A DNA stretch of 6,015 nt from Chitinivibrionia bacterium. GTDB taxonomy: Bacteria; Krumholzibacteriota; Krumholzibacteriia; WVZY01. How positions within the stretch are numbered: the first letter of the stretch is position 1; each line of letters starts with the position of its first letter. Below are positions 1 through 5,481 of this stretch, piece after piece. The position numbers and the translations under genes were made by a program. The stretch is from positions 1-6,015 of the forward strand of contig JACQXT010000078.1 in NCBI GenBank assembly GCA_016208665.1, read 5' to 3'. The notes beneath the pieces are model-generated. The model searched no databases, was not told the origin of the DNA, and saw only the letters and a list, made by a program, of their open reading frames with translations.

Positions 1-308
1 ATGCCGGCATAAAAGGCAAGGTTCTCCTCGACCGACAGGTCCGGGTAGAGCGAAAACACCTGCGGCATGTACCCGAGGATCGGCTTGATGCGCTTGAACT
101 CGCCGGCGACGTCGTGGCCGGCGATCGCGATGCGCCCCTGGTCGTACCTGAGGAGCCCGCACGCGGCTCGGAAGATCGTCGTCTTACCCGCCCCATCGGG
201 CCCCGCCAGCGCGGTGATGGAGGCGCGCTCCGCCGTCATGCTGAAACTCTCGACCGCCCTGACGGCGCCGTACGACTTGGAAAGGGAATGTATCTCGACC
301 GTGCTCAT
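1..308 (-). CDS. ABC transporter ATP-binding protein, YbhF-like, N-terminal part (runs off the left edge)
   Basis: This is the N-terminal 102 codons of an ABC ATPase that would power the exporter encoded by the two genes upstream of it. Seen: the start ATG (306-308 on the complement) gives M-S-T-V-E-I-H-S-L. Walker A is G-P-D-G-A-G-K-T-T at about residues 36-44. The Q-loop region G-Y-M-P-Q (Gln83) is followed by L-Y-P-D-L-S-V-E-E-N-L. The signature motif, Walker B and H-loop lie outside the window. Asp in place of the usual Asn in Walker A, together with the Q-loop wording, resembles the first nucleotide-binding domain of E. coli YbhF, so the full protein may carry two such domains; this cannot be seen here. 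The start overlaps the stop of the adaptor gene by 4 bp (ATGA) and has only a weak ribosome site, which suggests translational coupling. Family is near certain; subfamily is likely. Confidence 0.93.
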   Translation of the reverse strand, partial: MSTVEIHSLSKSYGAVRAVESFSMTAERASITALAGPDGAGKTTIFRAACGLLRYDQGRIAIAGHDVAGEFKRIKPILGYMPQVFSLYPDLSVEENLAFYAG

Positions 309-1189
309 CGTACCGTCACCGAAACCGGCATGCCGACCTTGAAGATTCCTTCACCGTTGGGAATGGTAATTTTCACGGCATACACGAGATCGGCGCGGGC
401 GTCTTTCGTTTGAACGTTTTTAGGAGTGAATTCCGCCTCGGGAGAGATCCAGCGTATCGTTCCCTCGACCGGTTGCCCGCGCCCGTCCTCGGGATCGACC
501 GAGGCCCGCCCTCCGAGCGAAATCCTGGTCAGATCCGCAGGCGGGAGATACACTTTCACCCAGACCGTATCGAGGCGGGCGATCTTGACGAGCGGCTTGC
601 CGACTCCCACCCATTCGCCCGCTTCGGCGTATTTCTCCGATACGATCCCCGAAACGGGAGCCGCGGGATAGCAATCGCGGAGCTGCTTCTCCAGAAGCGC
701 CCGTTCCGACTCGATCCTGGCGAGTTCCGCCTTCGCGGATTCACAGGCGGAAACGGCCTGTTTCTTCGACAGCCCCGCCTGGCGGTACCGCGTCTCCGTC
801 TGATCGAACAGTTGCCGGTTTACGGACCCCGATTCGATGAGTTTCGAAACCCGTTTGTATTCCTTCCCAGCGAGATCCAACTCCTGTGCGGACTGTTCGA
901 TGCGCAGCGATGCGCTCGTCACCTGTTGCTCCACTGCCCGTTTCGCGGCCTCTGCCTGCCGCAGCCGGAGGGCGGTCGCGAGCGTGTCGAGCGCGGCGAG
1001 CCTGTCTCCCGCGTTCACCGCGCGGCCCTCTTCGACGTACACGGTTTCGATTCTTCCCGCCGCCTCGGCGGACACGACCGTCTCGGTCGCCTCGATGAAG
1101 CCCGATCCGCCGGGTTGCGGATTCTCGCCGCTGCATGACTGCATCACGATGAGGCCGGCGAACGCCGCGAACAATGTTCGAAATTGCAT
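305..1189 (-). CDS. HlyD/YbhG-type periplasmic adaptor (membrane fusion protein) of an ABC exporter, probable lipoprotein
   Basis: This 294-residue adaptor would link an inner-membrane ABC transporter to the TolC-type channel encoded just upstream. Seen: a short hydrophobic signal (residues 4-17) ending in S-C at Cys19, a loose lipobox (M-Q-S-C), then a Gly/Pro-rich linker. Residues about 31-68 form the first half of a biotinyl-lipoyl-like domain (V-S-A-E-A-A-G-R-I ... V-N-A-G-D-R-L). Residues about 70-172 are a charged, Ala/Gln/Glu-rich coiled-coil hairpin. The second lipoyl half follows (A-P-V-S-G-I-V, about 177-183), then a beta-barrel. F-T-P-K-N-V-Q-T at 254-261 is a motif typical of YbhG/YhiI-like adaptors. 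The start is set by a GGAGG site at 1198-1202 (complement), 8 nt upstream and lying within the last codons of tolC. Length is normal for the family. Lipid anchoring is inferred from the imperfect lipobox. Confidence 0.94.
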   Translation of the reverse strand: MQFRTLFAAFAGLIVMQSCSGENPQPGGSGFIEATETVVSAEAAGRIETVYVEEGRAVNAGDRLAALDTLATALRLRQAEAAKRAVEQQVTSASLRIEQSAQELDLAGKEYKRVSKLIESGSVNRQLFDQTETRYRQAGLSKKQAVSACESAKAELARIESERALLEKQLRDCYPAAPVSGIVSEKYAEAGEWVGVGKPLVKIARLDTVWVKVYLPPADLTRISLGGRASVDPEDGRGQPVEGTIRWISPEAEFTPKNVQTKDARADLVYAVKITIPNGEGIFKVGMPVSVTVR

Positions 1190-1190
1190 G

Positions 1191-2555
1191 TTACAGTCCT
1201 CCGTAGATTCGTTCCGAACCGGTTGCGTACAGCAGTTCCGTTTCCGCGATATAATAACCGCTCTTCGATGCGAGGTACCGCAGCTCGACGGCGGCCAGCT
1301 CCGCTTCGAGCTCGAGAAGGCGGTTCACGCTCAGGGAGCCGGCTTTCTGCTTTTCCTTCGCCAGGCGGAATTTGTGCTTCGCGATCTCGTATTCTTCCCG
1401 TGCGATCCGGTGCGCTTCATGCGCGTGGCGCACCCCGCGCGCCGCCACGGCGGCCGCGAGCGCCAGGGATTCTTCCAACTCCTTCTTCATCATCTTCGCC
1501 GATTCGGCGGCGTGAATCGCGGCGTTGACGCCGCCGTCCACCTTGCCGCCGAGATTGAACTCCCAGGTAAGCCGCACACCGGCCGAGAAATAATCGTTCC
1601 ATTCCTTGTTGAAGAGATCCTGGTTCGGCTTGCCGGCGGAATAACTCCCGAATCCGTTCAGGATGGGAGCGTACTGGGATCGTGCGAGCCGCACCTGGAG
1701 TTCCGCGGCGCGTATGCGGCTGTCGAGCATCATGACTTCCGGCCGCGCGATCCCGGCCGCCGCGAGCGAACGATCGGGTTCGTCCGGAGGAGGCGGCACC
1801 TGATCCACCGGCGTGAGCACGTCCTGGGGGTCCGTCCCGATGAGGCGCGCGAGCGCCGATGACGCGTTGTCGCGGGCGGTTTCCTTCTCGTCGCGGAGCC
1901 GCATCGCTTCGCGAACCGCGAGCCCGGCATCGAGCAGGTCGAGCGAATCGGCCATGCCGTTCTCAAACAGGTTCCGGACGTCCTGCTCGATGATGGCAAC
2001 CCTCCGAAGGGATGCTTCCGCCGCCTGAACGATCAGTTGAGCGGTGAGGAGGCTCAGGTACGCCCTGCGCGTCAGGCAGGCGTTCTCCAAACGCTCGACC
2101 TCCAGATTGAAGTGCTGAGTCTCGATATTCCGAGAGCCGATGCGGGCAAGATTCGATACTCGCCCGCCCGTATAGAGGGGCATCGACAAGGTTACATCGG
2201 CTTGGTAATTACCATGCGATCCGATCTCGATTCCGGCCGGCGGGACGTTGATGGTCGGCAGCTCGTTCTTGTAGAAAGCGGTTGCGCCGAGCGAGAGCGT
2301 CGGAAAGTACCCGGCTCGCGACTCCGCGCGCCGGAAAACCGCCGACGACGAATCGTGCCGTGCGGACTTGACCGCTTTCGAATGCTCCTGCGCCATTCGT
2401 AACGCCGCCGGAAGCGTGAGCCGCACCTCGGCTGCGACCGAGAAGCGCACCTGCGCGCCCATCAATAAAATCAACACGGGTGTTGCAATCCGGGCGCCTC
2501 GGAGCGCCGGTTCGAGCGACAGTCCCATCCGGGGCCGTGGAATGAATAGCCTCAT
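1191..2555 (-). CDS. TolC-family outer-membrane efflux channel protein
   Basis: This 454-residue outer-membrane channel subunit is expected to trimerise and form the exit duct of the exporter. Seen: a long basic N-region, then a hydrophobic signal (about 22-34) with probable cleavage near A-A-E at 41-43. There are two similar halves: L-T-L-P-A-A-L-R-M-A-Q at 46-56 opens the first, and R-P-E-V-M-M-L-D-S at 271-279 opens the second. Strand segments include G-N-Y-Q-A-D-V-T-L-S-M-P-L-Y-T-G-G-R (115-132) and F-S-A-G-V-R-L-T-W-E-F (323-333), separated by long Ala/Glu/Arg-rich helices. All are standard for the OEP family, as is the length. The ATG at 2555 was chosen because GGGAGG (2563-2568, complement) sits 7 nt upstream; an in-frame ATG at 2669 lies upstream of the likely promoter. 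It is the first gene of the operon and ends 1 bp before the adaptor start. Confidence 0.94.
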   Translation of the reverse strand: MRLFIPRPRMGLSLEPALRGARIATPVLILLMGAQVRFSVAAEVRLTLPAALRMAQEHSKAVKSARHDSSSAVFRRAESRAGYFPTLSLGATAFYKNELPTINVPPAGIEIGSHGNYQADVTLSMPLYTGGRVSNLARIGSRNIETQHFNLEVERLENACLTRRAYLSLLTAQLIVQAAEASLRRVAIIEQDVRNLFENGMADSLDLLDAGLAVREAMRLRDEKETARDNASSALARLIGTDPQDVLTPVDQVPPPPDEPDRSLAAAGIARPEVMMLDSRIRAAELQVRLARSQYAPILNGFGSYSAGKPNQDLFNKEWNDYFSAGVRLTWEFNLGGKVDGGVNAAIHAAESAKMMKKELEESLALAAAVAARGVRHAHEAHRIAREEYEIAKHKFRLAKEKQKAGSLSVNRLLELEAELAAVELRYLASKSGYYIAETELLYATGSERIYGGL

Positions 2556-2562
2556 ATCCTGA

Positions 2563-2568
2563 CCTCCC
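2563..2568 (-). promoter_or_regulatory. Ribosome binding site deciding the tolC start
   Basis: GGGAGG on the complement lies 7 nt before the ATG at 2553-2555. It is the only strong site in the leader, and it selects this start over the in-frame upstream ATG at 2669. Confidence 0.8.
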
Positions 2569-2596
2569 TGTTCCGTTCCGGATCCGGCTGCGCCAG

Positions 2597-2626
2597 ATGA
2601 TACCGCCCGGAACATGCGCCTGTAAA
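2597..2626 (-). promoter_or_regulatory. Predicted sigma70-type promoter of the tolC-adaptor-ABC operon
   Basis: Read on the complement, TTTACA (2621-2626, 5/6 to the -35 consensus) is followed after 18 bp by TATCAT (2597-2602, 5/6 to the -10 consensus). This predicts a start near 2590 and a leader of about 35 nt before the tolC ATG at 2555. It assumes a consensus like that of E. coli sigma70, which may not hold in this organism. Confidence 0.5.
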
Positions 2627-2676
2627 GCTGCTTTGACGAGCGCCGTTGCGGATCCCGCCGGACATGCAATCGACAA

Positions 2677-2705
2677 TTGACATTCGGCGATGCTCGTCAC
2701 AGAAT
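2677..2705 (+). promoter_or_regulatory. Predicted sigma70-type promoter of the S74 fibre gene
   Basis: A perfect TTGACA (2677-2682) is followed after 17 bp by CAGAAT (2700-2705, 4/6 to the -10 consensus). A start near 2712 would give a leader of about 75 nt. It is back to back with the tolC promoter, about 50 bp apart measured between the -35 elements, so the two could share regulation. Confidence 0.5.
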
Positions 2706-2775
2706 AGAGGGGGCAACACATCGGTTCGCTCCACACCGCCGGCAACAGGTTGTACCCCTCGCCACAAAAAACCGC

Positions 2776-2782
2776 AGGAGGT
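2776..2782 (+). promoter_or_regulatory. Strong ribosome binding site deciding the fibre-protein start
   Basis: AGGAGGT lies 4 nt before the ATG at 2787. It is a full match to the usual anti-Shine-Dalgarno complement, with rather short spacing. It favours the 2787 start over the in-frame ATG at 2646, which lies upstream of the predicted promoter. Confidence 0.85.
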
Positions 2783-2786
2783 ATTC

Positions 2787-4280
2787 ATGAACCGCTTCAT
2801 GTGCATGATCGCGATTCTCGCGGCATGTCTCGTTCTCAATGCCTGGGGCGAAGTCCCTCCCTACATCAGCTATCAGGGCGTGTTGACCGACGGGGCTGGC
2901 GCCGCCGTGGAAAACGGGATATACGTTATTTCATTCGCGCTTTATGAAACGCCGGCCGGCGGCGCGCCGCTATGGACCCAGGTCGAGCCCGCGACAGTCT
3001 CGGGCGGCATTTTCAACGTGACCTTGGGTCCGCTCGATCCGCCGTTCGACAACATCTATTATCTCGGCATTTCGGTCGACGGTGGTCCGGAACTCTCTCC
3101 GCGCCGGCCGCTTGCGTCCGCGCCGTACGCGCTCAACACGCGGACGGTGCAGGACAGCTCCATCGACGCCGGCAAGCTCGATGACGGCGCCGCGGTGAGG
3201 AGTTTGAACGGCCATACCGACCATATCAATCTCGTCGCCGGCAATAACATAGCGATCGATGCGCTGGGCAACGATTTTGTGATCGCCGCACCCGGAAGCG
3301 GCGGCGTCGGCGGCTCCGGCTCGGCCGGTCAAGTCGCCGTGTGGAGCGGCACTTCCACGCTGTGGGGTGAAAACGCTCTCTTTTGGGATAACAAGAATGG
3401 GCGCCTCGGCATCGGCACCCCGGATCCCGGAGCGAGTTTGAACGTTCAGTCGGAAGAGCTGTATGCCTCGTTTTTTTCGAGCGACAGCCTTGACGACAAT
3501 ACACAAGTCGTGAGGGCGGACTTCATCGGGTCGGGCCCCTATCATGCAACCGCCGTATACGGGCGATCCAACCCAGCCGTCGGATACGGCATCGGCGGAT
3601 CGTTCGAGGGAGGCAGGAAGGGACTCTTTGCGTTCGGCAACGGAGGACCGGCTGATGACGGAGTTATTTACGGCTTGCACGCCGAAGCGACCGGCGCAGG
3701 CAGTGAAAGCCGGTATGCAGTGTTCGGTCAGGCACTCGGCCCCGAGGGCTTCGAACTTATCGGAGTACTGGGATTTGGATCAGGGGCGACGGCGGCCGCA
3801 AGCGCCGGCGTCGCCGGAATTGCCGATGCCGGTTCAAGCGTCCGCTTCGGCGTATACGGAAGAGCCGATGCCGGCGGCACGGATTTTTACGGCGTGTACG
3901 GCGATGCATCCCCATCGTCGAATTCCGCCGCGGTGTACGCCTCGGGCGATATCCTCTATTCGGGCAGCCTGATAGGTCCTCCATCGGATACTAGCGTAAA
4001 ACGGAACGCGCAACCCCTCGACGGAGCGCTTTCAGGCGTGATGCGGCTCGAGCCGAAGAGTTTCGAATTCAAAACCGACGACCCGCAGTATGCCGGCCTC
4101 AACCTGTCTCCCGGCAATCACTTCGGGCTCATGGCCCAGGAGCTCGAGACCGTTTTCCCCGATCTGGTGGAAACGAGAACATTCCCCCGGCATCGCGTGG
4201 CGAACGATCGAGGAGCTCAAGGCCCGGGTTGCGGCATTGGAAGGCAGGTAGAACGTATTGACCTATCTATCCCATCTTGA
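2787..4280 (+). CDS. Secreted fibre-like protein with GVYG-type repeats and a C-terminal Peptidase_S74 chaperone domain; C-terminus apparently frameshifted
   Basis: Seen, as 497 residues in the open frame: a signal peptide (hydrophobic 4-19, probable cleavage after Gly21; L-A-A-C at 11-14 also looks like a lipobox but comes very early). An N-terminal beta domain spans about 25-117 (Y-I-S-Y-Q-G to S-A-P-Y-A-L). S-L-N-G-H-T-D at 139-145 begins a short repeat-like segment, followed by a Gly/Ser linker (170-180). N-G-R-L-G-I-G-T at 204-211 is a fibre motif. Degenerate G-V-x-G repeats run from about 256 to 385. An S74 intramolecular chaperone domain starts at about 399. In phage endosialidases this domain trimerises the fibre and then cuts itself off using a Ser and a Lys five residues later; Ser400 and Lys405 fit that spacing. 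G-L-M-A-Q-E-L at 447-453 is also typical. After V-E-T (461-463) the sequence stops resembling the family. It is probably surface-exposed or released; its function is unknown. Annotators may call it a tail fiber domain-containing protein. Confidence 0.85.
   Translation: MNRFMCMIAILAACLVLNAWGEVPPYISYQGVLTDGAGAAVENGIYVISFALYETPAGGAPLWTQVEPATVSGGIFNVTLGPLDPPFDNIYYLGISVDGGPELSPRRPLASAPYALNTRTVQDSSIDAGKLDDGAAVRSLNGHTDHINLVAGNNIAIDALGNDFVIAAPGSGGVGGSGSAGQVAVWSGTSTLWGENALFWDNKNGRLGIGTPDPGASLNVQSEELYASFFSSDSLDDNTQVVRADFIGSGPYHATAVYGRSNPAVGYGIGGSFEGGRKGLFAFGNGGPADDGVIYGLHAEATGAGSESRYAVFGQALGPEGFELIGVLGFGSGATAAASAGVAGIADAGSSVRFGVYGRADAGGTDFYGVYGDASPSSNSAAVYASGDILYSGSLIGPPSDTSVKRNAQPLDGALSGVMRLEPKSFEFKTDDPQYAGLNLSPGNHFGLMAQELETVFPDLVETRTFPRHRVANDRGAQGPGCGIGRQVERIDLSIPS
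3717..3941 (+). repeat. Degenerate G-V-x-G protein repeats in the fibre shaft
   Basis: At protein level, six units begin at A311 (AVFG), G326 (GVLG), G341 (GVAG), G355 (GVYG), G369 (GVYG) and A382 (AVYA), with a spacing of 15, 15, 14, 14 and 13 residues. Weaker copies lie further upstream at A256 (AVYG) and V293 (VIYG). Such repeats commonly build elongated beta-structured or trimeric shafts; the fold here is inferred. Confidence 0.7.
4201..4251 (+). other. Out-of-frame remnant of the S74 protein's C-terminal helix and original stop
   Basis: Read from 4201, one base out of phase with the open fibre-gene frame, these bases encode R-T-I-E-E-L-K-A-R-V-A-A-L-E-G-R followed by TAG (4249-4251). 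This is the kind of helix or coiled coil that normally ends S74 chaperone domains. In the open frame the same bases give an unrelated tail that ends at TGA 4278-4280, inside the next gene. The helix frame stops 6 bp before the thrC start, a more natural gene junction. Confidence 0.7.
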
Positions 4281-5430
4281 ATGCGGATACTGCGGGAAGA
4301 CCTACGAGGCCGACGCTGTATGGAACCTCTGCACGCAGTGCCGGAAACCGCTCCTGGCGCGCTACGATTTGAAGGCGGCGCGAAAAGGCGTTGACCGGGA
4401 AGCGATCGCGCGGAGGGAACACACTCTCTGGAGATACGCGGAGCTCCTTCCAATCCGGGACGCCGCCAAACGTCTCTCTCTGGGCGAGGGATTCACGCCG
4501 CTCGTCCATGCTCGGCGCCTCGGGGCCGTCATGCGGCACGAGCATCTCTACATCAAAGACGAGGGACTGAATCCGACCGGTTCGTTCAAGGCCCGCGGCC
4601 TGGGCGTTGCCGTATCGCGCGCGCATGAGCTCGGGATAACGGAACTCTCCATTCCCTCCGCCGGAAACGCGGCCGGCGCGATGAGCGCCTACGCAGCCCT
4701 CGGCGGCATGAAGGCGCATGTGTTCATGCCGAGCGATGTGCCGCCGCCTTTCATCGCCGAGTGCCGCGCGGTGGGAGCCGAGGTCACCCTCGTCGACGGT
4801 CTCATCACCGACTGCGGCAAAGCCGCTGCGGAAGGCGTGCAACAATTCGGGCGGTTCGATTGTTCCACTCTCAAGGAGCCCTACCGCATCGAAGGCAAAA
4901 AAACGATGGGATACGAGCTGGCCGAGCAATTCGGCTGGGCGCTGCCCGACGTGATCGTCTATCCCACGGGCGGCGGCACCGGCCTCATCGGCATGTGGAA
5001 GGCGTTCGCCGAGATGGAAGCGCTCGGCTGGATCGATTCGAAGCGTCCGCGGATGGTATGCGTCCAACGCGAAGGGTGCGCGCCCATGGTCCGGGCGTTC
5101 GAGGAGAATGCGGAATTCGCGAGGCCGTGGGAGGACGCGAAGACCGTTGCGGTCGGGCTCCGCGTGCCGGCGGCCGTCGGCGATTTCCTCATACTGCGCG
5201 TTTTAAGGGAGAGCGGCGGAACCGCCGTTTCCTTACCGGACGAAGAAATGATCATAGGCTCCATGCTCATCGGCCGCACCGAGGGAATCTTCGTGTGCCC
5301 GGAAGGCGGCGCTACGCTCGCGGCGTTTCAACGCCTCAGGAAGCAAGGGTGGATCGGGGACGGCGAGCGCGTGGTTCTCTTGAACACGGGGAGCGGATAC
5401 AAGTATTACCATCTATGGAAGGATCGATGA
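4258..5430 (+). CDS. thrC: Threonine synthase (PLP-dependent)
   Basis: This enzyme converts O-phospho-L-homoserine to L-threonine and phosphate, the last step of threonine synthesis, in the cytoplasm. Seen in 390 residues: an N-terminal zinc-ribbon-like Cys4 motif (C9-x2-C12 ... C25-x2-C28), found in many threonine synthases. The PLP lysine Lys111 lies in N-P-T-G-S-F-K-A-R-G (105-114). S-A-G-N-A-A-G-A (134-141) contacts the cofactor ring, and the phosphate-binding loop is P-T-G-G-G-T-G (236-242). The C-terminal N-T-G-S-G-Y-K-Y is at 376-383. The TTG start is required because an in-frame TAG sits 6 bp upstream and the first cysteine is only residue 9; the ribosome site (AGGCAGG, 4242-4248) is weak. 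Length is normal. It is probably co-transcribed with the fibre gene, with no evident functional tie. Other fold-type II enzymes are less likely given the Cys4 head and the threonine-synthase-like order of motifs. Confidence 0.93.
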   Translation: MTYLSHLECGYCGKTYEADAVWNLCTQCRKPLLARYDLKAARKGVDREAIARREHTLWRYAELLPIRDAAKRLSLGEGFTPLVHARRLGAVMRHEHLYIKDEGLNPTGSFKARGLGVAVSRAHELGITELSIPSAGNAAGAMSAYAALGGMKAHVFMPSDVPPPFIAECRAVGAEVTLVDGLITDCGKAAAEGVQQFGRFDCSTLKEPYRIEGKKTMGYELAEQFGWALPDVIVYPTGGGTGLIGMWKAFAEMEALGWIDSKRPRMVCVQREGCAPMVRAFEENAEFARPWEDAKTVAVGLRVPAAVGDFLILRVLRESGGTAVSLPDEEMIIGSMLIGRTEGIFVCPEGGATLAAFQRLRKQGWIGDGERVVLLNTGSGYKYYHLWKDR

Positions 5431-5481
5431 ACGTCCGCCCGGCGCCCGCTTCGCGCCGCCGGGGCGGTCCGCGGCGGACGT
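5431..5481. terminator. Inverted repeat in the convergent gap, possible bidirectional terminator
   Basis: ACGTCCGCC (5431-5439) pairs perfectly with GGCGGACGT (5473-5481). Inside it, CGGCGC (5440-5445) pairs with GCGCCG (5453-5458). The structure begins at the base after the thrC stop and reaches the stop of the membrane-protein gene, so it could end transcription from both sides. There is no T-tract on either strand, so it may act as a stabilising or Rho-assisted 3' end instead. Confidence 0.45.

Noticed and set aside
837..1862. Long plus-strand open frame (341 codons) across the adaptor and tolC genes
   Set aside because: It spans the junction of two well-supported minus-strand genes, shows no family motifs and reads as low-complexity Arg/Ser/Ala-rich shadow sequence.
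2556..2669. Upstream ATG extension of tolC (38 extra residues)
   Set aside because: It would begin upstream of the predicted -35 and would move the signal peptide inward; the ATG at 2555 has a GGGAGG site.
2646..2786. Upstream ATG extension of the fibre gene (47 extra residues)
   Set aside because: It starts before the predicted promoter, has no ribosome site and would bury the signal peptide; the ATG at 2787 has AGGAGGT upstream.
3471..3477. Run of seven T in the fibre gene as a possible frameshift site
   Set aside because: The protein stays family-like on both sides of the run in one frame, so no shift is needed there.
2970..3680. Minus-strand open frame (236 codons) opposite the fibre gene
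   Set aside because: The sense frame has a signal peptide, strong ribosome site, repeats and S74 domain; the antisense product has no recognisable features.
4897..4903. Run of seven A in thrC as a possible slippage site
   Set aside because: The motifs before (Lys111, S-A-G-N) and after (P-T-G-G-G-T-G) the run are in the same frame.
4267..5067. Long minus-strand open frame (266 codons) opposite thrC
   Set aside because: The plus-strand frame carries all threonine synthase motifs. The antisense frame has no recognisable domain and arises from GC-rich third positions.
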